64,000 bases of DNA from Pyxidicoccus sp. MSG2. Lineage in GTDB: Bacteria; Myxococcota; Myxococcia; Myxococcales; Myxococcaceae. The notes below the pieces were generated by a model. That model was not told where the DNA came from. It did not search any database and saw nothing but the letters and a program-made list of their open reading frames with translations. The DNA lies in contig NZ_JAPNKC010000001.1 of assembly GCF_026626705.1 (NCBI RefSeq), positions 13,129,641 to 13,193,640 on the forward strand. Direction: 5' to 3'. The translations under genes and the position numbers were made by a program. Below, in pieces: positions 42,791-50,658 of the stretch; position 1 is the stretch's first letter; every line of letters begins with the position of its first letter.

Positions 42791-44085
42791 GCGCGTCTCC
42801 CCCGCGCACCTCGCCCATCACCGAGAAGACGGACCCCGACGTCCCGCCCCGGGTACGGCTGCTCGTCCTGGAGGGGCCGGACCATGGCCGGTCCGCCCTG
42901 GTGGAGGGGGGCACCGTCGTGGTGGGGACGCTGCCGGACTGCCAGTTGGTCCTCACCGATGACACGGTGTCCCGCCAGCACGTGAGCCTCGAGCTGCTCG
43001 GGCCCCGCGTGCGTGTCAGGGACCTCAAGAGCCGCAACGGGACGCGCTACCTGGGTGCCCGGGTGGAGGTGGTGGAGGTCCCCCTGGGCGCCATCGTCTC
43101 GCTCGGGAAGACCCGGCTCGCCCTGCTCCCGGCGGATGCCGCGCCCGAGCGCCTCAGCGAACAGACCGAGCTCGCGGGACTGCTCGGCCGCTCGCTCGCG
43201 ATGCGCCGGCTCTTCGCCGAAGTCGAGCGCGTGGCCCCCGTGGACATCTCCGTCCTCATCCAGGGCGAGACGGGCACGGGCAAGGAGGGCATCGCGAAGG
43301 CCCTGCATGTCCTGTCCGGAAGGACGGGCGCGCTGCGCGCCTTCGACTGTGGCGCCGTCCCAGCGTCCTTGCTGCCCGGCATCCTCTTCGGCCATGCGCG
43401 CGGTGCCTTCACGGGCGCGGTGGCGGATACCCCGGGCGCCATCGAGGCCGCCCATGAGGGCACCCTCTTCCTCGACGAGGTGGCGGAGCTGCCGCTGGAA
43501 GTCCAACCTGCCTTCCTGCGTGTCCTGGAGACGGGGCGCTTCTGCCGCCTGGGCGAGACGCGCGAGCGCCACGTCCGCTTCCGGCTCGTCGCCGCCACGC
43601 ACCGGGACCTCACGGCCGCGATGAAGAAGGGCGCCTTCCGGCCGGACCTCTACCACCGGCTGGCGAGCATCGTGCTGCACGCGCCGCCACTGCGGGAGCG
43701 GCTGGACGACATTCCGCTGCTCGCCGAGCACTTCGCCCGAAGCCTCGGGGCCTCACTTCCACTGTCCCCCGCGAGCCTCGCCACGCTGACCGCCTATCAC
43801 TGGCCCGGCAACGTGCGGGAGCTGCGCAACGCGGTGGAGCGGACCCTCACCCTGGGCGCCGAGGCCGCGCTGCCCGAGCTCGCGCCCCCTGGCGGAGCGA
43901 AGGAGGACTTCCACGCGACACGAGAGCGCGTCCTCGGTGTCTTCGAGCGCAGCTACCTGGAGGCGCAACTCGCACGTCACCGGGGCTCCGCCGCGGCGGC
44001 CGCGCGGGAGGCGGGCCTGGCGCGCTCCTACTTCTACCGGCTTCTCAAGACACACGGGCTGCTCCCCGGACGCGGCAGGGGCTGA
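42787..44085 (+). CDS. FHA domain sigma54-dependent activator (Fis family)
   Basis: 432 residues. TTG 42787 overlaps the preceding TGA (TTGA) and has GAGGA upstream; an upstream start at 42748 would need longer overlap. Residues about 20-110 are an FHA phosphothreonine-binding domain (VVVGTLPDCQLVL, VSRQHVSLE, KSRNGTRY). The AAA+ domain has Walker A GETGTGKE, the sigma54-contacting GAFTGA, and Walker B GTLFLDEV. The C-terminus has a Fis-type helix-turn-helix (AAAAREAGLARSYFYRLLK). Such proteins respond to Ser/Thr kinases; two kinases lie 3 and 11 kb downstream. Targets unknown. Confidence 0.94.
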   Translation: MSASPPRTSPITEKTDPDVPPRVRLLVLEGPDHGRSALVEGGTVVVGTLPDCQLVLTDDTVSRQHVSLELLGPRVRVRDLKSRNGTRYLGARVEVVEVPLGAIVSLGKTRLALLPADAAPERLSEQTELAGLLGRSLAMRRLFAEVERVAPVDISVLIQGETGTGKEGIAKALHVLSGRTGALRAFDCGAVPASLLPGILFGHARGAFTGAVADTPGAIEAAHEGTLFLDEVAELPLEVQPAFLRVLETGRFCRLGETRERHVRFRLVAATHRDLTAAMKKGAFRPDLYHRLASIVLHAPPLRERLDDIPLLAEHFARSLGASLPLSPASLATLTAYHWPGNVRELRNAVERTLTLGAEAALPELAPPGGAKEDFHATRERVLGVFERSYLEAQLARHRGSAAAAAREAGLARSYFYRLLKTHGLLPGRGRG

Positions 44086-44374
44086 GCCAAGGGGCTTCGG
44101 GAAATCAAACATTCTCGCGCTGGTGGGTGCTCACTGGAACCTCGCGACGTGAGCGACGATCAGCGCAGGGCGCCGCTGGAGTGTGTCGACGCGCGGCTGG
44201 ACGCCGACATGAGCGAAGTGCTCGCCGCAGCTCAGTCATTCTCAAGGCGTCTCAGGAAATCCTGGGGCGGCGGAATGCAACCTGGACGCACCATCTCCAA
44301 ACTTGACAACGACTGGACTGGCCATTCAATCCAGGAGCCCCTACCCAGAGTCTTTCCCCCTGGAGCTCTCCAGT

Positions 44375-45757
44375 ATGCGTTCCCGACGCCATCTTTTCAC
44401 GACTGGGCTACTCGCCATCTGCACCTTCCTCACCGTCAACTGTCGTCCTGAGGATGACCTGCCGACCTCCACCTCACTGAAAAGCGTGAGTGCGTCGGTG
44501 ACAGAAGCGCCCCCCGAGATTCTGCCTTCTGAATTCATACAAGACATCACCGGCGCACTATCCGAAGGCGAATCCGTCCCCGCGAATCATCCCGAATACC
44601 TGTCATCAACGCTCAATCCGGACATCCTGATAACGACAGAATCCGACATCTGGGTGACCTTCGTGTCGGAGACAGCCACGTTCCTCAATAGCTTCGGATA
44701 TTTCACATACACCGAAGGGACCCCTCCGACCAGCGCAGCCACCGTGGAGAAAATCCTCGTCTTCGAGAACAGCTCAGCCTGGGGTTCAGGCGGGCCCCTG
44801 CGACAAGGCGACCGGATGCTTCTGGGTCGATTTCCAGCGGGAACCCGGATTGGCTTCTTCCTCGTGTCCAACGGTTGGGACTGGGGCACGGTCGACTTCA
44901 GTCGCCTCACCTACTACTCCATCGATGCATTCAATCCCGAGTCGCTCGCAGAACAGCGCCGCCATGTCGTTTCACTCTATCATCCAGGCACACACCGTCG
45001 GGTTCTTGCCTTCGAGGACTTCGACCGTTCACATGAGCAGAACATACATAATTTCTCCGACCTCATTGTTTCCGTGAGTAGCAATCCAGCAACAGGGATT
45101 GAACCTTCGGGGCCCAGCATTCCTGAGGGGCCGTGCCCTGGCGCCCCCCCAGCAGCGCTACAGTCGTGCCGCCAACTTCACCAGTTCTGTCCTGAACTAC
45201 CCAGTGGCACCTATGAACTGAATCCCTGTGGGTCCGAAGCCAAGACGCACTACTGCGATATGACAAGCTCAGGAGGGGGCTGGACCGTGGCGGGCTGGCA
45301 GACAGCGTCAGCCAAGACCAGCCTGGGCGTTTCCGACCGGGGCACCCCAGGCAGCAGTGACTGGTCCAGGAACCTCTCCTGCGTGCAATTCAGTGAAGTG
45401 CAAGTCTTCAACCGCACTTATAATGAGGCGTTCACCCAGTCGTACTCAGCATCCACCTGGAACTACACCGCCACGAACATGGCTTTTGGCTCACCTGGCA
45501 CCGCCTTCAAGCAGGGTGTCTATGGTCCAACCAGTTCGAGAATCATGATGGGATGCATAAACTACAGTTACAACGGAGGCGTCGTTCCAGAGGCAGCCTG
45601 TGACAGCGACTGGCAATCCGGCGCTCGTGGCCACCTTGCAGATTACGCAGGCGAATACTGCTCTGGAGGGCGACTGGACTTCACCTGGGCTTGGAGCAAC
45701 GGCACTACCTGTCGGTATCGAGGCCAACCCTATATTTGGGGCTTCGCCATCCGGTGA
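44375..45757 (+). CDS. Lipoprotein with DUF4114-like and fibrinogen-like regions
   Basis: 460 residues from ATG 44375 (GGAG upstream). Signal peptide with lipobox LTVNC. Residues about 115-260 resemble DUF4114: SAWGSGGPLRQGDRMLLGRF, IGFFLVSNGWDWG, then VLAFEDFDRS and NFSDLIVSV, the last motif being calcium-type. From about 285, GTYELNPCGSEAKTHYCDMTS and GGGWTVAGWQ match the start of fibrinogen/ficolin C-terminal domains, though the downstream part diverges. The gene is lower in GC (some lines near 50%) than its flanks, pointing to transfer. Probable surface lectin-like or adhesive protein. Confidence 0.8.
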   Translation: MRSRRHLFTTGLLAICTFLTVNCRPEDDLPTSTSLKSVSASVTEAPPEILPSEFIQDITGALSEGESVPANHPEYLSSTLNPDILITTESDIWVTFVSETATFLNSFGYFTYTEGTPPTSAATVEKILVFENSSAWGSGGPLRQGDRMLLGRFPAGTRIGFFLVSNGWDWGTVDFSRLTYYSIDAFNPESLAEQRRHVVSLYHPGTHRRVLAFEDFDRSHEQNIHNFSDLIVSVSSNPATGIEPSGPSIPEGPCPGAPPAALQSCRQLHQFCPELPSGTYELNPCGSEAKTHYCDMTSSGGGWTVAGWQTASAKTSLGVSDRGTPGSSDWSRNLSCVQFSEVQVFNRTYNEAFTQSYSASTWNYTATNMAFGSPGTAFKQGVYGPTSSRIMMGCINYSYNGGVVPEAACDSDWQSGARGHLADYAGEYCSGGRLDFTWAWSNGTTCRYRGQPYIWGFAIR

Positions 45758-45995
45758 ACTTCACTGCGAGGAGGGGCGGCATGTCGCTCCTCCTCCGACG
45801 AATCTTCTCAACGCATGAGATGGGGGCCCTGTTGAGGGGGAGGAAGGGTGCAGAGGGGCCGAGGAGTGCCGCTGACGGGGCCGCCCGAGCGATGCTCCCG
45901 ACCGGTGGACAGCCCAGGTGAGCCAGATCCAGGCGCTGGCGTCGCTCCCCTGCTCCCTCGCCGTAACCTGCTCGACGTTCTAGGATGCGCGCGAC

Positions 45996-46922
45996 ATGTG
46001 GCTCGCCGTGACACTGCTGGTGGTGCTGGGACAGGCCGCGCCAGCCAATCCCTATATGGAGCAGGCACGGGCGCGGTACGAGGCGCTTCACTTCAGCGAA
46101 GCGGTGGAACTGCTCGAGCTTGCCGAGCAGGTGCCCTCCCGCACTCGCGCCCAGCACCTGGACATCCTCGAGCTGCGGGCCCGCTGCGAGCTGGCCGAGG
46201 GCCGGCGCCAGGAGGCCGAGGCCACCTACGAGCGGATGCTGATGCTCGACCCGCGCGCCGAGCCTCCGGCGGACCTGTCGCCCAAGATTCTCGAGACGTT
46301 CCAGGCCGTGAAGGCCCGGCTCTTTCCAGCCGGCTACGTCGCCCTCAAGCAGCTTCCCGCGGCCGAAGGACTGGTGCGCGTGGAGGTGGTGGACCCGTGG
46401 CGGCGCGCCGACGCCGTGGTGCTGCACTGGCGCGGCCCGCGCGACGCGGACTGGCGGCCGCTGCGCGCCCGGCCCGACGCGGAGTGCTGCGTCTTCCAGC
46501 TTCCCGGCGGTGGGCCCGGCCCCGTGCGCTGGTACGTCGAGGCGCAGGGCCCGGATGGCAACGGGCTGACCCGGCTGGGTGCCCCGGAAGCGCCGCAGGA
46601 GTGGACACGGGGCATGGCTCCCCTGCCTCCTCCGGGTGCCGGCCCCGGAGACGTGCATGGGGACAGGGAGTCCTCCACGACGCCCCGCCTCCGCAGGACG
46701 CTGGGGTGGGTGTCGCTGGGGGTGGCAGTCGCCGCGGGCGTGGGCGGCACGTGGCTCCAGGTCAGGTCCGGCGAGTCGCATGACGCCGCATCGCGCGCGG
46801 AGTGGGCCGGTGACTCGCGGCGACACTCCGACCGGGCGCGCACGCAGGCCGGGTGGGCCACGGGCCTCTTCATCGGTGGCGGAGCGGCGGCGCTCGGCGG
46901 CGGCTATCTCCTCACATGGTAG
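45996..46922 (+). CDS. Exported or membrane TPR-like protein, partner of a Ser/Thr kinase
   Basis: 308 residues. Signal peptide MWLAVTLLVVLGQAAPA. Helical TPR-like repeats follow (EQARARYEALHFSEAVELLEL, AEGRRQEAEATYERMLML), then a beta-rich domain (VVLHWRGPRDADWRPLR), and two C-terminal hydrophobic helices (LGWVSLGVAVAAGVGGTW and WATGLFIGGGAAALGGGYLL). Its stop overlaps the kinase ATG by 7 bp, so the pair is coupled. This layout is common beside myxobacterial PEGA-kinases; likely a periplasmic partner of the kinase, exact role unknown. Confidence 0.82.
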   Translation: MWLAVTLLVVLGQAAPANPYMEQARARYEALHFSEAVELLELAEQVPSRTRAQHLDILELRARCELAEGRRQEAEATYERMLMLDPRAEPPADLSPKILETFQAVKARLFPAGYVALKQLPAAEGLVRVEVVDPWRRADAVVLHWRGPRDADWRPLRARPDAECCVFQLPGGGPGPVRWYVEAQGPDGNGLTRLGAPEAPQEWTRGMAPLPPPGAGPGDVHGDRESSTTPRLRRTLGWVSLGVAVAAGVGGTWLQVRSGESHDAASRAEWAGDSRRHSDRARTQAGWATGLFIGGGAAALGGGYLLTW

Positions 46923-48466
46923 CGACCGGGCTCGCCACCCGGGGGCTGCGCGTGGGCCCCTACGAGCTGCTCTCGCGCATCGCGGCGGGGGGCATGGGCG
47001 AGGTGTTCATCGCCCGGCGCACGGGCCTGGCCGGCTTCGAGAAGCGCGTGGCACTCAAGCTGCTGCTGCCCCACCTCTCCGAAGAGCCCGCGTTGGTGGA
47101 GCGCTTCCTGGAGGAGGCCCGCATCGCCGCGCGGATGGAGCACCCCCACATCATCCCGCTCTTCGACGCGGGCGAGGCGGACGGGCGCTACTACCTGGCG
47201 ATGGCGCTCGTGGAGGGCGTGAGCCTGTCGCAGTTGCTGCGCGCGTGCCGGCGAGAAGACAAGCGCCTCTCTCTTCCCGTGGTGCGGGCGGTGGCCACCG
47301 GCCTTTGCGAGGCGCTCGACTACGCACACCACCTGCGAGGACCCGGGGGCGAGGACTTCGGTGTCGTCCACCGCGACGTCAGCCCGTCCAACGTCATGGT
47401 GTCCACACGCGGGGCCGTGCTGCTCGCCGACTTCGGCATCGCCCGGGTGCTCTCCCACGTGACGACCCGCGGCGGCCGTCCGTGGGGCAAGTTCGCGTAC
47501 ATGCCTCCGGAGCAACTGGAGGCGACGGGGCCCGTGGATGCTCGGGCGGATGTCTTCGCGGCAGCCGTGACGCTGTACCAGGCGCTCACGTTGAGCTCAC
47601 CGTTCCAGCGCGAGACGGACCCGGCCACCATGGACGCCATCCGCCGCGAGTCGCTGCCGGATGTGACGCACCTGCGGCCGGATGCCAGCGCGCGCCTGAG
47701 CGACACGCTCCAGCGGGGCGCCGCTCGCGAGCGGGAGCTGCGGCTGCCGTCAGCGCGGGCGCTCCTCGACGGCTTCATGGAGGGGCCGGTGGCAGGGCCC
47801 GCCGAGTTGGGCGCGCTCGTCGAGTCGCTGTGCGCCGCCGAGCTGGCCCTCTTCCGCCAGCCTCCGCCGTCGCTGGACGCAGGCCCTACCCGGACCGTTC
47901 CCCCTGCCGGCGAGCCGGGGGAGGTGGAGCGCCAGGGCGGTACACGCCCACCCGGGAGAAGACGGAGCCTCGTCCTGGTGGGAGGCGCGGCCGTGGTGGT
48001 GGCGGGCGTCGGGCTCTGGTGGCGGAGCGCGCGCGAGGAAGTTCCCTCTTCCCCTTCCCTGCCAGCGGCTGACAGCCGCACCGGGGAGGCATCCGCCGAC
48101 GGTGCCCGGCAACCACCGGCCGTCGCTGTCCCGTCTCCGTCCCCCATGGAGCAGCCCGCCCTCGTAGAGGCCCCGAGGCGCCCGTCGACTTCCTCTGCGC
48201 CGGTGAGGCGCGAGCCCGCGCGGGCCACGGAGGCGAAGGCCCCTGCCGGTATCGGCTACCTGACCGTGGACGCGCGTCCGTGGGCGGTCATCTCCGTGGA
48301 CGGGCGCGAGGTGGACCGGACGCCGCTGGCCCGCTACCCGTTGCCCGCGGGACGCCACACCGTCGTCTTCCACAACCCCGTGCTGGGACGGACCGAGCAG
48401 CGCACCGTCCGAATCGAGCCGGGCGCCGTCGCCACCCTGCGAGTGGATTTCGAGCCGGCCCGCTGA
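46916..48466 (+). CDS. Ser/Thr protein kinase with PEGA domain
   Basis: 516 residues from ATG 46916. Eukaryotic-like kinase: Gly-rich loop IAAGGMGEV, Lys48 (RVALK), HRDVSPSN with Asp154, DFGIARV, and a substrate segment GKFAYMPPEQ. After a Pro-rich linker, one membrane helix (LVLVGGAAVVVAGVGLWW, about residues 345-365), then a disordered periplasmic stretch and a PEGA domain (GYLTVDARPWAVISVDGREV, then TPLARYPLPAG). All catalytic residues look intact. The periplasmic PEGA part may sense or bind the cell wall. Translationally coupled to the preceding TPR-like gene. Confidence 0.95.
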   Translation: MVATGLATRGLRVGPYELLSRIAAGGMGEVFIARRTGLAGFEKRVALKLLLPHLSEEPALVERFLEEARIAARMEHPHIIPLFDAGEADGRYYLAMALVEGVSLSQLLRACRREDKRLSLPVVRAVATGLCEALDYAHHLRGPGGEDFGVVHRDVSPSNVMVSTRGAVLLADFGIARVLSHVTTRGGRPWGKFAYMPPEQLEATGPVDARADVFAAAVTLYQALTLSSPFQRETDPATMDAIRRESLPDVTHLRPDASARLSDTLQRGAARERELRLPSARALLDGFMEGPVAGPAELGALVESLCAAELALFRQPPPSLDAGPTRTVPPAGEPGEVERQGGTRPPGRRRSLVLVGGAAVVVAGVGLWWRSAREEVPSSPSLPAADSRTGEASADGARQPPAVAVPSPSPMEQPALVEAPRRPSTSSAPVRREPARATEAKAPAGIGYLTVDARPWAVISVDGREVDRTPLARYPLPAGRHTVVFHNPVLGRTEQRTVRIEPGAVATLRVDFEPAR

Positions 48467-48690
48467 GGCCCGAAGTGTCGTGCCCCCGGACAGCTGTCTC
48501 CTGGCAGGGGACAGCCTTCCCGCGCGCCTCCAGGGCCTGACGCGCCAACCCCGCGAGATGCGGCGCGAGGAGCGCCGGGAGCGCACCGGCTCCGCTGAGG
48601 GCATGGGGCGTGCAACCTCCCCTGCACGCACGGAAGCCGCGTGCCGCAACCCCAATCGTCCCCACATCGCAGTCAGAGAAGCGAGCATCC

Positions 48691-50067
48691 ATGTTCAAGC
48701 AAGCAGCAGTCCTCGCGGTGACCAGTGTTGCATTGCTGGTCGGTTGCGGTACCGACCGCCCGCAGACCGAGCAGGAGGAGATCATCTCCAACCTGGTCGA
48801 AGCCGGCTTCCCGGAGGACGACATCCAGGTCATCGACGGTGCCGTGTACGTGGGCGGCGACGGGCGTGTGTCGCTCGCGGCGTCCCGCGAGATGCTTCAG
48901 GCCCCCTCAGGGAGCGCCGAGCAGTTCCGCTCGACCAACATCGTGGGCTCGAGCGTGACGAAGATCTGCCTCAACCCCACTGCGTCGTTCAACAGCTACC
49001 CCATGCTGAGCCAGGGTCTCGACCAGGCCATCGCCAACTACAATGAGCAGGCGCTCCGGCTCACCTTCGCGCGCGGCCCGACCACCGGCTGCACCGCGAA
49101 CATCAACGTCGAGACCTGGGCCAATAATTGGAGCGATGCGGAGTTCCCGGAGAACGGCTATCCCGGTTGGCGCGTCCGGATCACCACCTTGCTCAATGAC
49201 TACGGCGCCGACCTGAACGAGCACATCATCACCCACGAGCTGGGCCACACCCTCGGCTTTCGCCACTCGGACTACTATGATAGCTCCATCAGTTGCCCCT
49301 ACTCGGGCTCCGAACCTGTTGGGGACGCGGGTGTCCAGCACATCCCGGGGACGCCGGACGCCGGCGTCGCGCACGGGTCGATCATGAACTCCTGTCCCGA
49401 TGGCACTGAGACGGGCGAGTTCACCAGCACCGACATCACCGCGCTGAGAGTCCTCTACGGCCAGAGCGCGACCCAGAGGTGCCCGGACGTCAACGTCGCG
49501 GCCTACCAAGGGCAGACGGGGGTGCAGATTCGCTGCACCTGCTCCTCGGGGGGCGGAGGCCCGGTCTGGGGAACGAACCTCTACACCGATGACTCGAACA
49601 TCTGCACCGCCGCGGTGCACGCGGGGGTGATGACCCCCAGCGGCGGGGCGGTGGTCCTCGAGGTCCAGCCGGCCCAGAGCACCTTCATCGGAACCACCCG
49701 CAACGGCGTCACGACGAGCTCCTACGGCGCCTGGCCGGGGAGCTTCCGCTTCATCGGTGCGCAGGTGCCGCAGCCGCCGCCGCTCTGCTCCAGCATCAAC
49801 ATCATGTCCTACCGCGGGCAGAACGGGTCGAGCATCCTGTGCAGCTGCCCGGCCGTGAGTGGGGGCTCCGTGTGGGGGACGGACCTCTATACCGATGACT
49901 CGAATGTCTGCGCGGCGGCAGTGCACGCGGGCGTGATTCCCTCCACCGGCGGACAGGTCTTCGTCACCATCCAGCCGGCCCAGGGCAGCTATACCGGCAC
50001 CACCCGCAACGGCATCTCCACGTATTCCTACGGTTACTGGGCAGGGAGCTTCTCCATCAGCCCGTAG
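48691..50067 (+). CDS. Secreted M57-type metalloprotease with two LCCL domains
   Basis: 458 residues from ATG 48691. Lipoprotein signal (LLVGCG). The peptidase domain has ITHELGHTLGFRHSDY, the HExxHxxGxxH zinc site, and a Met-turn GSIMNSC, fitting the M57 (HEIGH) family. Two copies of an LCCL domain follow (about 290-370 and 385-458), each with WGT(N/D)LYTDDSN, AAVHAGV, and TTRNG...S-YG..-.GSF. Likely secreted proteolysis of prey or matrix, with LCCL for lipid or glycan binding. Separated by 224 bp from the kinase. Confidence 0.92.
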   Translation: MFKQAAVLAVTSVALLVGCGTDRPQTEQEEIISNLVEAGFPEDDIQVIDGAVYVGGDGRVSLAASREMLQAPSGSAEQFRSTNIVGSSVTKICLNPTASFNSYPMLSQGLDQAIANYNEQALRLTFARGPTTGCTANINVETWANNWSDAEFPENGYPGWRVRITTLLNDYGADLNEHIITHELGHTLGFRHSDYYDSSISCPYSGSEPVGDAGVQHIPGTPDAGVAHGSIMNSCPDGTETGEFTSTDITALRVLYGQSATQRCPDVNVAAYQGQTGVQIRCTCSSGGGGPVWGTNLYTDDSNICTAAVHAGVMTPSGGAVVLEVQPAQSTFIGTTRNGVTTSSYGAWPGSFRFIGAQVPQPPPLCSSINIMSYRGQNGSSILCSCPAVSGGSVWGTDLYTDDSNVCAAAVHAGVIPSTGGQVFVTIQPAQGSYTGTTRNGISTYSYGYWAGSFSISP

Positions 50068-50265
50068 TCGCCACGCCGGCAGCTGGCAGCCAGGGCGCGG
50101 GGCGGTCGTGGAAGCGCCACCGCGTCCTCGTCAGGGACATGACCCTCCGGGGGCAGCAGCTCCCGGGGGGCCCGCAGACCCAGAGTAAGTAGTTTCCCAT
50201 ACACAGCCAAGAGATGCCTGCAATCTGGGATAGGCTCGCCATCGCAGCCCTACACAGGAGCGTGT

Positions 50266-50565
50266 ATGCGGAACTTGATGATGCAATTGGGTGCCAGCCT
50301 CAGTCTCGTCTTCGCAGTGGGTGGTCCTTCGACGGCGCTCGCATATCCACCGCAGTGCATGGATGTGTGCTCGTGCGCCAGCAGCTGCACCAAGCCCTGT
50401 TACCTGGGCACCTTCCGCAGCACGTGCGCGGAGGAAATCTGCGTGGACTACTGCCGGGGCAGCGACACCCAGGCCTCTGTCTCCGAGGAGGAGCAGCAGT
50501 CCCAGGCGAAGCAGGACGCCGAGCAGGACGTCTGCATCGAGCAGGCGCCCTCCGCGGAGAGCTGA
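50266..50565 (+). CDS. Small secreted Cys-rich protein
   Basis: 99 residues from ATG 50266, AGGAG just upstream. Signal peptide ends TALAYP. The mature start has ten Cys in 33 residues (CMDVCSCASSCTKPCYLGTF, then CAEEICVDYC), a knottin-like spacing, followed by an acidic Gln/Glu-rich tail. The name cannot be given. Small disulfide-rich secreted proteins are typical of predatory myxobacteria, and the neighbours are proteases. Followed by a strong terminator. No signature found for an inhibitor or toxin. Confidence 0.75.
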   Translation: MRNLMMQLGASLSLVFAVGGPSTALAYPPQCMDVCSCASSCTKPCYLGTFRSTCAEEICVDYCRGSDTQASVSEEEQQSQAKQDAEQDVCIEQAPSAES

Positions 50566-50613
50566 GCCCACCTCCGTTACCGGTGGGGCCGTGACACGTG
50601 CCCCGGAGGCCGA

Positions 50614-50644
50614 GCCGGTGGAGCGAGGCGTGCGCTCCACCGGC
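50614..50644. terminator. 12-bp perfect hairpin between convergent genes
   Basis: GCCGGTGGAGCG (50614-50625) and CGCTCCACCGGC (50633-50644), 7-nt loop, between the Cys-rich protein stop and the converging metalloprotease stop. On the plus strand TATTT follows soon after. Likely terminates both. Confidence 0.8.
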
Positions 50645-50658
50645 CCGGGTATTTCGCG

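Noticed and set aside
36050..44085. Complete type VI secretion locus
   Set aside because: No VgrG, Hcp, TssB/C, ClpV or PAAR gene is visible; only two small accessory-like genes.
44149..44451. 100-codon frame overlapping the DUF4114 lipoprotein start
   Set aside because: Overlaps a better supported signal-peptide start and lacks a motif.
45781..45921. 46-codon frame starting MSLLLRRIFSTHEM in the gap before the TPR-like gene
   Set aside because: No ribosome-binding site and Arg/Gly-rich translation; probably not a gene.
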